A stretch of DNA of 64,000 bases from Aricia agestis (GCF_905147365.1 NC_056428.1:22908001-22972000), one strand, 5' to 3'; positions 43,075-54,039 are shown, numbered from the stretch's first letter. The notes: generated by a model not told the origin, from the letters alone. Made by a program: numbers and translations.

Positions 43075-45023
43075 ATAAAGTTATTTCTTTTGAATTCAAG
43101 TTTCAATGTTAAGATTTTCTTTTATGTGACGCAAAAAGGACGCGGGGGAGTCAAAGTGCAAGTCCAAGACACTGCTGCATTCGTTAATCAATCTTGTCAT
43201 TCGAGTCATAGGAGAGTTCATGCCAAGATTAGTTCTTTTTGGTCGATAATAAAGAGGTGTTATAGGAGCTCGAGGAAGACGAACTGGGACACGATACCCT
43301 AAACTTTGCAGCAATTGGGGGCAAGAAACCTTATTTCTCAATACTTCATAAATGAAAGTGGCATCAAGTTTTTTTGCCCGAATTATTAGCTGATCAATTA
43401 AGCTCCTTTATTTTGCCAAGAGAAAAAGCTAAATGTCAAAGAAACCTCTTTTGAAGTCGCTCTAACCGAAGTGTGTGTATGGCATAATGAGGCCGCCAAA
43501 TTTGTATACCATATTCTAAAATACTTCGCACTAGGGAAAAATATAATAAAATTTTTACTTTAGGGTTTTGGAAATCTTTACAAGTCCTGATCACAAAGCC
43601 TAGTAATCTAGACGCCTTTTTAATCACACATTCCATATGCGAATTAAATGTTAATTTTCTATCAAAAATTATGCCTAGGTCCCTAATGCTGTCAACATTC
43701 TGTATTAAGTGGTTTTCTACATGGTAATTAAATTTAATTAGAGTATTTTTCCTGGAATAGTTAACCGAATAACATTTACTAGTATTTAATGACACAATTA
43801 TTTTTACAACAATTGTAAAGTCTATAAAGATCGTTTTGCAAAAGTATACAATCATTGAGGTAAGTTATAATTTTACAAAATTTTCAGTCGTCAGCATACA
43901 AATTCAGACGAGAGAAAACATTCTATAATATCATTAATAAAAAAGTTAAACAAGGTGGGTCCTAAATGTGATCCTTGGGGAACGCCTGATGTTGCGCAAT
44001 AGTATGAAAAGCGATATCCATTAATTACAACATAAAATGGTCTATTTTTCAAGTAAGATTTTATAAGATTTAAAAGAGAGCCCGTGATGCCATAAGCAGA
44101 TAACTTGCTTAATAACTTTTGATGACATACCTTATCGAATGCTTTTGAAAAATCTGTATATATTACGTCGCACTGTTTTCCAGCATCGACGGCATCGTTC
44201 AAGTATTCAGTAAAACTAACCGAGTTTGTTATTACAGACCTACCAGCAACGAAACCATGTTGATTATTAGAGATTTGTAAATGACTCTGAAAATGCAAAC
44301 ATAACAAAGACTCAAACACTTTGGAAAACGTAGACAAAATGGAAATAGGACGGTAGTTTGAAAATATTTTTTTTTCGCCTGACTTATGAATTGGCAATAT
44401 TTTTGCTTTTTTCCATTCACATGGGAAAACACCACTTTTAAGAGAATGGTTGAATATCAATCTAAGGGGAGTAGTTAGAGACGTAGCACATAAAATTATA
44501 AAAATTGGTGGTATTTCATCTGGACCCGCTCCCTTATTGCGATCTAAATTTTTAAGTTTATGCAAAATAGCCTTATCTGTTAGTTGAGATATAACCATTT
44601 TATCACCGTAAGCATTCAAAAAGTGAAGATTTTTAGAATCGTGATCACAGGGCTCTTTAATTTCGGGGTCATACACAGTTGTAAAATAAGATGCGAACAT
44701 TTCACAAATGTCAGGGCCATTACAGATCTCTGTCTCACCGTTAACAAATGTACTTGGATATACACTTGATCCCCCCCTCCTTGTCTTGACATGAGACCAG
44801 AAAAGCTTAGGATTAGTCAAGATACCATCTTCTATTTTGCGTAAATAATTTTTATAACACTGGGCAGTCTGTTTTTACATCTCGAGTTAAGCAGCTGAAG
44901 CTCGATCTCGTCCCTGGGATTTCGGTATGATTTAAAGCGTTTTCTAATTTTATTCCTCTCATTTAAAATTCTAATAAGATTTTTGTCAAACCAACGTGGA
45001 TAGTTCTTACCCCTTCGCTTCAT
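43075..45023 (-). pseudogene. LINE ORF2 pseudogene (CR1/Jockey-type), minus strand
   Basis: Reading leftwards from 45023: a pre-RT linker (YPRWFDKNLIRILNERNKIR), then a 309-codon open piece (44820-43891) with FWSHVKTRRGG, GAGPDEIPP, NYRPISILSTFSKVFE, QHGFVAGRS, YTDFSKAFDKV (catalytic A) and TSGVPQGSHLGPTLF (B). The C-motif YADD is still readable but in a shifted frame beside a stop, just after FVC at ~43890. A 139-codon piece (43855-43436) gives the thumb (LGIIFDRKLTF, ILEYGIQIW), and 43341-43096 gives the C-terminus (PLYYRPKRTNLGMNSPMTRM). No endonuclease is seen, so it is 5'-truncated as well as frameshifted. Less decayed than the LINE at 1.7-3.6 kb. Confidence 0.9.
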
Positions 45024-45172
45024 CTCTGGGACGAACTTTCACATTTATAATATTAACGTATAGATTAATTCGGAACATTGTTGATTGATAATAACTCATT
45101 TTTGGGGTGCTTTCACACGAAAACTACTACTCCGAATAACATACAAAAAGGACACATATATTTTTGAACTTG

Positions 45173-45217
45173 TTCGAAGTAAAGATGGTTTTTATTAAAA
45201 ACCATCCTTACTTCGAA
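45173..45217. repeat. hairpin at a repeat edge
   Basis: CGAAGTAAAGATGGTTTTTA and TAAAAACCATCCTTACTTCG are near-perfect reverse complements (one bulged base). Confidence 0.75.
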
Positions 45218-45219
45218 AC

Positions 45220-45640
45220 CGCGACTCCGTCCGCGTCAACATAATGTGAAAAGTTGATAACAAAGACAGAAATTTTTCTACTCTATTACAAAGACAGCAG
45301 CAGCCTGTCTGTATGTCCGTCTCTAGCGTTTAATGGCACGCGTTTTGAAGTAAAATACTATGAGAAATACCGTTAATTCGCTTGGCTCATCTTGGCGGAG
45401 GCACTCCCGTGCCCCCAGATAAGGTTATAATGTGACGATGCATAGCATAATTAAAGTGATGATGATGATGAATAATATAATTGATAGCCGGAACAAACAG
45501 ACAGACATACAGAAAATTCTAAAAAAAAATCTTTTGGTGTATGTACCATCTAAATATTCATATGCATGTACTAAAAAATGGTTATTTCAATATTACAAAC
45601 AGACACTCCAATTTTATTTATATGTAAAGATTTAATTTAC
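45220..45640 (-). repeat. Helitron-like repeat, copy 2 of the 34273 family
   Basis: CCGCGACTCCGTCCGCGTC, GGAACAAACAGACAGACATAC, CATGTACTAAAAAATGGTT and ACAAACAGACACTCCAATTT in the same order as at 34273-34620. An internal GATGATGATGA run and a unique segment differ. Confidence 0.62.
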
Positions 45641-45984
45641 AACAGTTTATTTCGTGTAACAAAGCGGGGCGGACACCCCGGTCAGTGCGCATATAGCTAT
45701 AATTTCATCCATTTCATAATTTAAAAAACTATCAACGACAGTTTTAAACCTTTTAACTAGGAGTCGATGTTCCCAGAAGTTCTAATTAAATTAAGATAGA
45801 TAAGAATAAGATAAGATTCCGTGAAGAGGTAATAGATAGATACGCTTTCACATTTATAATATTACTAGCTATTTGACCGAGCTTTGCTCGGTATTCGATA
45901 AAACACGAATTAAATGAAATTTGCCCTTTAAACCCCCATATATACTAAATTTCATGAAAATCGTTGGAGCCGATATCTATACTA

Positions 45985-46427
45985 TTTAATATTATAAAGC
46001 GGAAGAGTTTGTTTGTTTGTTTGTTTGTTTGAACGCGCTAATCTCAGGAGCTGCTGGTCCGATTTGAAAAATTTTTTCAGTGTTAGATAGCCCATTTATC
46101 GAGGAAGGCTATAGGCTATATTTTATTACGCTAAGACTAATGAAATTGCTTATTATCTTAAGAACTACTGGAGCAATTTTAATGTTATTTGACAAACATG
46201 AAGAATAGACCACGTGAAGGAAAAAAGGCTATTTTTTGCGGAGAAATGTACGGGTGCGTGAAATTGCTAAAATATGCAAGCAAAGTCGCGCGGAACATCT
46301 ATATATAATAAAATCGTAGGAAAGTCAATTCTGTACATTGAATATTTTTGTACAATAAATAATACTTGGTATGTGATCTACTATGCTAACGCGGACGAAG
46401 TCGCGGGCAACAGCTAGTATTTATATT
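45985..46427 (+). repeat. Helitron-like repeat, plus-oriented half of an inverted pair
   Basis: Starts TTAATATTATAAAGCGGAAG with (GTTT)n, then TTTGAACGCGCTAATCTCAGG, CGATTTGAAAAATTTTTTCAG, AGCCCATTTATCGAGGAAGG, GTCGCGCGGAACATCTATATA and ends GACGAAGTCGCGGGCAACAGC then TAGT. The reverse-oriented relative is at 47423-48567. Confidence 0.72.
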
Positions 46428-47040
46428 AGAATTGCTCGTTTAAAGATATAAGATTAGTATGGGTAAAATTTTCGTAGGGAACGCCACGGAGCTGCTACGA
46501 AGAGCTACGATTATGCTACGGAGAATCTACAAGTATGCTACAGAGAGGCTTCTCGGAGTACGCTACGGTGAACTATAAGGCTTTATAGCCTTACCCTAAT
46601 GGACAAGGAACTTTACTACGAAGAAATTATAATGATGATATTTTTGAGCACGCCATTAAAAATGTACGCTGATAGTACAAATATTTAATGATTACTCATA
46701 AGATATTTGTGTTTTTGTACAATTATTTACGATTAGAAAAATATTATTTTTTACCGAAATAAGAGGAATTTTCCAACACCATCGAAGAATTATTTTTTTT
46801 ATTATTTTAATTATATGCAGTAATCTGCATACATTACCACTTCCTAATTTAACTGTAAAATAGACAAAAAATATATCTGTGAAAAGTCAGTAGATGACTT
46901 GAATTGGTACGGAACATATCAAATTCTCATAGGATCTCACCAAAATAGGCTAAGAAGTGAATATATAATATCTATCGTGCACTAGTAATAGAAACTTATG
47001 CTATTCCCTATTCATTTCATTGTTTTTGCTAAAATCATCT
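46428..47040. other. unassigned; GCTACG-rich start
   Basis: 46480-46575 holds several GCTACG words (GAGCTGCTACGAAGAGC, TATGCTACGGAGAATC, GTACGCTACGGTG). The remainder is AT-rich without a feature. Confidence 0.4.
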
Positions 47041-47044
47041 TGAA

Positions 47045-47105
47045 CTCTCGATTCGCATCGCACCGCTCACATCGAGTATTATTTCAAATCGAGTGAAATA
47101 TAATT
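47045..47105. repeat. fragment shared with 61880-61975
   Basis: TCGCATCGCACCGCTCACATCGAG and TATTATTTC here are the reverse complement, with few changes, of GAAATAATACTCGACGCGAG and CGGTGCGATGCGAAC at ~61937. Confidence 0.5.
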
Positions 47106-47149
47106 ATATTATTATTAGCAATAAGCACCGCGGTGTGGAACAGCACGGA

Positions 47150-47325
47150 CAGGGCCCCGTAAGGTCTACTGGCGCCTGTGTGCAAAAAAAGGATCTTGGC
47201 GCCTCTTTAGGCAAATTTTTGGGTCCTTGGTTTTGGCGCCCCTAAAGATGACGATTTCGCGCCCTTAGAGGATGGCGCCCGTGTGCATTGCACACATTGC
47301 ACATAATATGGTAGCGGGGGCCCTG
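47150..47325 (+). mobile_element. hAT-like MITE, 176 bp, 8 bp target duplication
   Basis: CAGGGCCCC at the left and GGGGGCCCTG at the right are inverted; AGCACGGA lies on both sides (47142-47149 and 47326-47333). CAGGG ends with an 8 bp duplication are typical of hAT. Diverged copy at 23087-23262. Confidence 0.85.
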
Positions 47326-47758
47326 AGCACGGACGTGAATTTTTTGATGATCCCCGACTATTGCTGCGCACAATTATCGCAATCGTATTTTTAGCAAGTA
47401 CTATTAATTTAATTATATTTGACTAGCTGTTGCCCGCGCTTCGTCCGCGTTAGCATAGTAGATCGCATCCCAAGTATTATTTATTGTACAAAAATATTCA
47501 ATATACAGAATTGACTTTCCTACGATTTTATTATATTATATAGATGTTCCGCGTGGCTTCGCTTGCGTAATTTAGGAATTTCACGCAACCGTACATTTTG
47601 CAGCAAAAAATAGCTTATGTCCCTTCACGTGGTCTATTCTTCATGTTTGCCAAATAACATAAAAATTGATCCAGTAGTTCATAAGATAATAAGCAATTCC
47701 ACATAATTTCCCCGTTATTTCCACATTTTCATCTATTTATTCGCTCTTATTAGTCTAA

Positions 47759-47898
47759 GCCCCAATTTCACCAACGGCTGTTAGTGTTAACAGCTTGTTA
47801 AAATGTCATGTCTTCTCTTTCATTCATAAGAAAAATGAAAGAGGTGACGTGATACTAATTCGAGCGTTAACTTTAACAGTCATTGGTGAAATTGGGGC
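47759..47898. mobile_element. TAA-flanked MITE (PIF/Harbinger-like), 140 bp
   Basis: GCCCCAATTTCACCAA at the left and TTGGTGAAATTGGGGC at the right are perfect 16 bp inverted repeats; TAA abuts both (47756-47758, 47899-47901). It sits inside the Helitron-like repeat. Confidence 0.85.
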
Positions 47899-47900
47899 TA

Positions 47901-48540
47901 AGCGTGATAAAATATAGCCTATAGCCTTCCTCGATAAATGGGCTATTTAACACTGGAAGATTTTATTCAAATCAGACCAGTAGTTCCTGAGATTAGCGCG
48001 TTCAAATAAGCCCTTTCATATAATTTCCCCCGTTTTTTCCACATTTTTCTCTATTTCTTAGTTCTTATTACTCTGAGCGTAATAAAATATAGCTAATAGC
48101 CTACCCCGATAAATGGGCTATCTAACATTGAAAGCATTTTTGAAATCGGATAAGTAGTTCCTGAGATTAGCGCGTTCAAATAAGCCCTCTCATATAATTT
48201 CCCCCGTTTTTTCCACATTTTCCTCTATTTCTTTGCTCCTGTTAGTCTTAGCGTTATAAAATATAGCCTACATCCTACCTCGATAAATGGGCTATGTAAC
48301 AGTGAAATAATTTTTCAAATCGGATAAGTAGTTCCTGAGATTAGTGCCTTCAAATAGGCCCTTTCATATAATTTCCCCCGTTTTTTCCACATTTTCCTCT
48401 ATTTCTTCACTCGTATTAGTCTTAGCGTAATAAAATGTAGCTTATAACCTTCCTCAATCAATGTGCTATCTAACACTGAGAGAATTTTTCAAATCGGACC
48501 AGTAGTTCCTGAGATTAGCGCGTTCAAACAAACAAACAAA
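47901..48540. repeat. 174 bp tandem repeat, three units plus partial
   Basis: AGCGT(G/A/T)ATAAAAT(A/G)TAG starts at 47901, 48076, 48250 and 48424, steps of 175, 174 and 174 bp. Each unit carries CCAGTAGTTCCTGAGATTAG or AAGTAGTTCCTGAGATTAG, then TTTCCCCCGTTTTTTCCACAT. The last unit runs into the element's terminal part; a partial unit lies left of the nested MITE. Confidence 0.9.
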
Positions 48541-48569
48541 CTCTTCCCAATTATAATATTAGTATAGAT

Positions 48570-49160
48570 GGGCATTTAACAATAAATTATTATTATTATT
48601 GCTTAAGGTATAAGGTACAAGTTAGAAGCCGGCTACATGCAGTTGCAGCAAACGACGTGTCGTCGTGACATTACTAGTTTAGCTATGTATTTCTATGAAT
48701 AAGTGTCGCTAGTCACGAGCTGCGGAGGAAATTTCACAGGAATATATATTCCTGTGAAACCTTTATGCTATTTTTACCAGCACTTTCGTGCACATACTAC
48801 GAAGCCGTAGCACTTCAAAGCATTTTGTAGCACTTCGTAGCCATTTCGTAGCACTTCGTAGCACGTCATAGCACTTCGTAGCATTTCGTAGCATTTCATA
48901 GCACTTCGTAGCGGCTCGTAACCTCGCTACGAGGTTTTATTTATTTAATTATTATTGTAACTATAAATAATTTTCGTGCGCATCTCTATCCGGGTAAATA
49001 CAGTATCTCACGCTGTTTAAAATAGTGAGTTTTGAAGTATCAGGATTCAGGTGCAATAATATTTATGAACGGAAAAAAAAAATATTTTTGACATTTTCAA
49101 AACTTTTGTAGTAATTCTTACCTTACACCTTGCTTTAGCGTTATCTTATATTTCTATATA
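48570..49160. other. CGTAGCACTT-rich segment and unassigned DNA
   Basis: 48795-48935 is a degenerate short-unit repeat of CGTAGCACTT/CGTAGCATTT (about a dozen words). The flanks are unassigned. A GAATATATATTC hairpin-like motif lies at ~48739. Confidence 0.65.
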
Positions 49161-49162
49161 TT

Positions 49163-49230
49163 ACTAGCTGTCCCGGCAAACGTTGTTTTGCTATATAAGT
49201 ATTTCGCCCATATTATTTTATTGAAGTGAC
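49163..49230 (-). repeat. ACTAGCTGTCCCGGCAAACG repeat end
   Basis: ACTAGCTGTCCCGGCAAACG then TTGTTTTGCTATATAAGTAT: terminus of a dispersed lepidopteran repeat; the remainder of the copy (to ~49600) is not delimited by anything that I can see. Confidence 0.45.
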
Positions 49231-49616
49231 TAAATAAGTATGTCACCATGGCAACGACCATCGCGGCTATCCCGTTGCACAAATAATGGTCGCCATCAGT
49301 CTCGAGTTGTAATAATTTACTATTATTTATTCAACAAAATATGCACTTGCACAACAAATGCACTTATCAATACAAAAAGTACCGAATAGCCGATTCTCAG
49401 ACCTACTGAATATGCATATAGAATTTGGTAAAAATCAGTAAAGCCCTTTCGGAGGATTGTGGTAACTAACATTGTAACACGAAATTTTTTTTAAATATAT
49501 AAGATAAGAATATTTCGTTAGTTAGTAATTTTAACGAACAAATCTAAAATTCCATTTAGTAGGAGTTTAAAAGGATTAAGTTACTCATTGTGAGTGTTCT
49601 GTACACTTTAGAAACT

Positions 49617-49769
49617 GGGCTCGTACCACGAAACGGTTTTGAGATTCAAACAATCGTACCTACGAGAATGTTGCGTCCTACTCTAACAAACGGGAAATGA
49701 CGTTGTTAGAGCAGGACGTGGCATTCTCGTCCGATTGTTTGAGTCTCAAAACGGTTTCGTGGTAGGCCT
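49617..49769. repeat. palindromic MITE, ~68 bp arms
   Basis: GGCTCGTACCACGAAACGGT..TTTGAGATTCAAACAATCG..GAGAATGTTGCGTCCTACTC mirrors GAGCAGGACGTGGCATTCTC..CGATTGTTTGAGTCTCAAAA..ACGGTTTCGTGGTAGGCC. A fragment (ACGAAACCGTTTTGAGACCG) follows at 49783. Confidence 0.78.
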
Positions 49770-49819
49770 ACTGATTCTCTAATACGAAACCGTTTTGAGA
49801 CCGATTTAAATTCTCTAAT

Positions 49820-50205
49820 TTAACTTTCAAATATAAACTGATTAATAATATTGTTTAATGTTTTATAATATTGTTTAATGTTTAGTATAATGGTCTAAAT
49901 ACTTAATATCTATATTCTCAATGTAATATTATATACTTACTCAATTTAAAACTGTTTAATCATTATTTATTACTATAAAGTGTGCTTGTCTCTCCGTCTT
50001 TCTATGTTTGAAATAAAACACAAATAAAAATCATTTAAAAATAGCTACATATTTTCTGAAATTGTCCTATAATTCCTACCATTGGGGGACTAGCATAACA
50101 AACTTGTCCTAATCACTAAACCTGACACTTTTCATCCCGGAAAATTTACGGATCCCGCTCAAAAAACAAATTTTGACACGACAAAGTTGCGGCGTCATAA
50201 AGTTA
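49820..50205. other. no recognisable feature
   Basis: AT-rich; only a degenerate Helitron-like phrase (TTTTCATCCCGGAAAATTTACGG..GACACGACAAAGTTGCGGCGTC) at ~50130-50195. Confidence 0.4.
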
Positions 50206-50220
50206 ATAATACAAGATATA

Positions 50221-50290
50221 AAAAATCCGTCTTCATACCCATACAAATTGCCGATCCGGGCATCCGTATGGGTATGAAGACGGCATTTTT
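50221..50290. repeat. hairpin with ~18 bp arms
   Basis: CCGTCTTCATACCCATAC and GTATGGGTATGAAGACGG are exact reverse complements around a ~21 bp loop. Confidence 0.8.
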
Positions 50291-50299
50291 TTTTTGAGT

Positions 50300-52030
50300 T
50301 TCCAGCATTGTTCTCATAGAAAAAGTTGTTCATTTTGGCGGGCTCATTTGATGGTTTCAAAGATAACGGTATTTGTACACTAACATACTGTATACTCTAG
50401 TAAAGATCTAGTCTAATCAAAGTCCTTACCTTTCGAAAAACAACAAGTTAAAAATAAACTACTCCATTCTCTCAAAAAAAAATGTTTTTTGTTTTTAACA
50501 GAGACGATTTTATTTTCAGAGCCCAATTATCACTGACGAGATCTATTTTCTCGCTAGTCATAACAGCTGTGGAGATAAACAAGATTGTAGTCAAAATGTA
50601 TCGGGTTACAACAACAACTTAGGATGTGGGAGTCTGAGCATTGTCTTGACAACCTCGGCCAGTCTGGCATAGAAAAACAATGGGTAGCATTCTTGAAGTG
50701 TCGGCACATGAGTAAAGAAATGGAACAGAGACAAAGATTCTAAAGAGCTAGAAAAATTTATACCTATTTTGGTATGGCTGGCAAAATCTAATAAATTAAA
50801 AAATATAAAATGATAATTTCTTACAGCTTTTCATAACTGGATATTTTTTACAAATCACATTCGCTAAATATTTTTATTATAAACCGGTTTTTATGAGGCT
50901 CTTTTTGTTTGATAAGAAATTTCGAAGATGGTCCCATGATGACATCCCATGATATACTGTTTCAAGTGGGTTTTTTTGTTAAAAATTATCGTGAAAGGAT
51001 AGAAACTTCCTCACTTACGCCGCGTAGGTCAATGATATTCTATGTTACTAACGTAACTAGATTGGAAGTTTACGGTAGCAACGCGTTGCCACTTCGAAGA
51101 TGCCTGCAGGCATATCTCACATATATAATGACATAACGAATATATGACTTGACATTGTCTTTTGAACAAAAAAGTGGTTACGCATTTCTGAGAATCTTTT
51201 GTAAGACATTGCTACTCTAGTATTTTAGAAACTCATTGGCGTAGGTAGTCTAAAACAAATTTTCAATTACGCAACGAGTTCTGACGTGACGTTTGTATTT
51301 TTCACGTGTCCCAAAAAAGTGCACAATGCAAAAAAATACTCCAAAATCCCGTACAGATCTACAAGGCTTTAAATCTAAGGCCGCCGTTACGTTAGTAACA
51401 TACAATATCATTGCCGCCACTTTATAAAGTGTCACGCAAGTTTTAGAGTATAATAAAGAAATAAACCACTACCACAACAGTATCAAATTGGTAATGGCGA
51501 AACAACAAAAATTCTCCTTTTACTTTCTTGTATAATTTTGAACGTGGCCAAAATAAAACTGCGATTCATTAATGTCATTTTGACAGGCTGCTTTGTATTC
51601 ATGATAATGACATGAAAGTGCCAAGTGCCACACCTTGTAGGTATGAATTAATTCGGAGTTTTGTAGCGGAAAATTGGAACACTCCAGTGACTCCTGAAGT
51701 GTTAACATAATATTATGAGACTCGTCTGCTCATTTTCTGGACCATTAATTCATATTACACGTGGTAAACAGAAACGGTTATTGATTTGGATCAAAATAGA
51801 TATTTTCATTCATCAATCATTGTTACCTTTCCAGTTTTACATGACATAGCTTTGACATGTAATGACCAAATTTATGTTATGATTTTTTTATTTGTATAAA
51901 GTTAAAAATACAGTAATTAACACGGTGTCACAAAAACCCATTAGGTTTGACCGTGTGTTGGTGTATCTATCACTTTTTATATAATAATTTATTTATTGAT
52001 TGGTACGTATAGCGCATTTTAAGACGTCTA
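50300..52030. other. 1.7 kb with one weak inverted repeat
   Basis: TCAATGATATTCTATGTTAC and TAACGTAAC (51031-51059) are mirrored by GTTACGTTA and GTAACATACAATATCATTG (51384-51413), so a ~380 bp foldback element may be present. Otherwise AT-rich DNA with ORFs under 76 codons and no recognisable product. Confidence 0.45.
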
Positions 52031-52036
52031 ATGGTC

Positions 52037-52250
52037 AGCGGGGCTAAAATGGTCGCTATGGAGAATCATAATAATATTATGAATCATAATATTATGATTC
52101 ATTTTTTAAAAATCGCAAAATTGACACTCTGTTTGCAATTCAGATATCTAAATTCGTACTAATTGATATTCGTTTGACAGTTTTGACAAATCATTTTGTG
52201 AATAATTGATTGAGATCAATAATTGCTAAATTGCGATTTTAGCCCCGCAG
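52037..52250. repeat. MITE with GCGGGGCTAAAAT ends
   Basis: GCGGGGCTAAAATGGTCGC at the left, GCGATTTTAGCCCCGC at the right, ~210 bp apart. Near the left end ATCATAATAATATTATGA and ATCATAATATTATGAT are further palindromes. Confidence 0.65.
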
Positions 52251-52264
52251 TACTCACTATCGGT

Positions 52265-52662
52265 ATTACTCGATAGTTTTACTCCAAATCAAGTAAAAAT
52301 TATCGTGTGGACTGCAAAACTCACAACTCGAAGGCTCGCTTCGAGCCGGCTCGATGGAATTAAATAATATACGTGGGAGAGCCATGCTTCGGCACGAATG
52401 GGCCGGCTCGACCGGAGAAATGCCACGTTCTCACAGAAAACCGGCGTGAAACAGCGCTTGCGCTGTGTTAGGCCGGCAACGCACCTGCAGCTCTTTTGAT
52501 GCTGCGAGTGTCCATGGGCGACGGAAGTTGCTTTCCATCAGGTGACCCGTTTGCTCGTTTGCCCCCTTATTTCCTTTGAAGCCGTCGAACTTTACTCAAG
52601 CCTGTGAGTTTTGCGGCTACACGATAATGTTTACTCGATTTGGAGTAAAACTATCGAGTAAT
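52265..52662. repeat. TCGAG-type palindromic MITE, host of a SINE-like insertion
   Basis: ATTACTCGATAGTTTTACTCC and AAATCAAGTAAAAATTATCGTGTGG at the left mirror CACGATAATGTTTACTCG and GGAGTAAAACTATCGAGTAAT at the right. GAGCCGGCTCGATGGAATTAAAT matches the copy at 7720-7935. Without the insertion it is ~195 bp. Confidence 0.75.
52372..52574 (+). mobile_element. SINE-like retroposon, copy f, internally deleted
   Basis: Starts CGTGGGAGAGCCATGCTTCGG; CGCTTGCGCTGTGTT is joined directly to AGGCCGGCAACGCACCTGC, so the pyrimidine-rich middle is missing, and there is no A-tail after TTTGCCCCCTTATTTCC. Sits inside the palindromic MITE. Confidence 0.82.
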
Positions 52663-52902
52663 GCTGAAAGTGTGGACAAAATCCCACGCCGTGGCTTTTA
52701 CTCTACGTACTTGCTCAATAAAGTACTTAGCATATAATAATATTTCCTTTTAAAATCTTTATTATAATTTATATGAAACTGAATTGATATTTTCTTGTGT
52801 ACTGATCTTATCTAGCCTTTCGTACCATAATCCCTTTATATTTTAAAAGCGATAGGCAAGCGTGCAGAAATATATATTATCAGTCGCGAAGTCGGATAAT
52901 AT

Positions 52903-53094
52903 TAAGGCTCGATTTACAGGCGTCCGCCCGAACGCGCGGTTTGGCGGATTCATCGCGAGGTGACAAGCGATGTATATAAATGTAATTGCGACCGTCCCGC
53001 TATTGAACTAAATCGTTACATACATTTGCTTGTGATCTCGCGGTGTAGCCGCCTAACTGCACGCTTGGACGGACACGTATAAATCCAGCCTAAG
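52903..53094. repeat. palindromic MITE with GGACGG..CGTCC arms
   Basis: AGGCTCGATTTACAGGCGTCC..CGCGCGGTTTGGCGG..ATCGCGAGGTGACAAGCGATG mirrors CATTTGCTTGTGATCTCGCGG..CCGCCTAACTGCACGCTTGG..ACACGTATAAATCCAGCCT. A one-arm relic is at ~8225-8280. Confidence 0.7.
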
Positions 53095-53099
53095 CACAC

Positions 53100-53875
53100 A
53101 AATTGTTGAATATTTTGGATAGCTGACAGTTTCCAGTTAATTACTAAATGTTCAAGTTTAGATACGATTCCCTGCGGCCCATCGTGAAGTTTGTAAGTTA
53201 GTTGACTTAGCTAAATCATTGATTCCAACCAATCAACTCACACCAGGTTTATCCTACAGTTAAATATCACTACTTCTCTTCATACAGAAAACAATAAAAT
53301 CATAACATTATCGCTTTTGTTTTTAGACTGAAGTCGTTGATGAAATTACTCCGCTTCTCATCAAACTCACACTTTTTGTCTCTAAAATATTATATTTCTA
53401 TTTTCTCCTATTCTTTGTCTATGGGGAGGTTAAAATAATATTATGTTTGTCGCGGATTTTACGTTAGGAGTTAAAAATGAACGTTTATTAATTAAAAGGG
53501 TATTCCGACCACGGCGGATCCTATTTTTATATTAAAAGGAAAAGTTTCTTATCACATCTTCCAGGCCTGTTTGGTGTATATTATTTTTCATTCTGACAAA
53601 ACTCTGATTACAACATTCGATTTATCGACGAAACGAAATTTACATCTGAATGAAAAGGCAATTTATACTAGAATAGCAACGGTTGGGTTTATAAAGGACT
53701 AAGGATATCCTTTGACAATTTATTACCCTCAGACTTTGATGACTTGGAAATCAATCCTGTTATAATTTAGTTGCTTAGCGTGTGTGTAATGTTGGGTTAA
53801 AATTCGATTATCCTACAACTATTTTGTGTTAGTACCAAATATTTTAGGTTTTATAAGAAATGTTTTATAGTGATA
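53100..53875. other. no recognisable feature
   Basis: AT-rich; no motif or ORF that I can support. Confidence 0.4.
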
Positions 53876-53879
53876 ATTT

Positions 53880-54036
53880 ACACATTTTATAATTTTATAG
53901 TGTCCAAGTACGCGTGCAGTATACAAGAAGTCTCTCTTCCTTTTACTTTCGTAACCCTGTGGAATTGATACACGGGTATCGAACCCACAAATTCTGAGTC
54001 AAGAGCCATTCTATAACCCACTGGACTATAGAGGAT
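53880..54036 (-). mobile_element. tRNA-derived SINE, diverged copy (minus)
   Basis: Minus strand: CCTCTATAGTCCAGTGGGTT (box A region), GGCTCTTGACTCAG, GTGGGTTCGATACCCG (box B), then after a deletion GTATACTGCACGCG, ACTTGGACACTATAAAATTA. These match the well-bounded SINE at 2679-3056. Not a functional tRNA gene. Confidence 0.75.
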
Positions 54037-54039
54037 TGT

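Larger units (their letters stand above)
47423..48567 (-). repeat. Helitron-like repeat with internal 174 bp tandem array
   Basis: Starts ACTAGCTGTTGCCCGCGCTTC and CGTCCGCGTTAGCATAG, ends TTAGCGCGTTCAAACAAAC and CCAATTATAATATTAGTATAG. Between lie the blocks of the 45985-46427 relative in reverse order, plus a tandem array and a nested MITE (separate entries). Confidence 0.75.
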
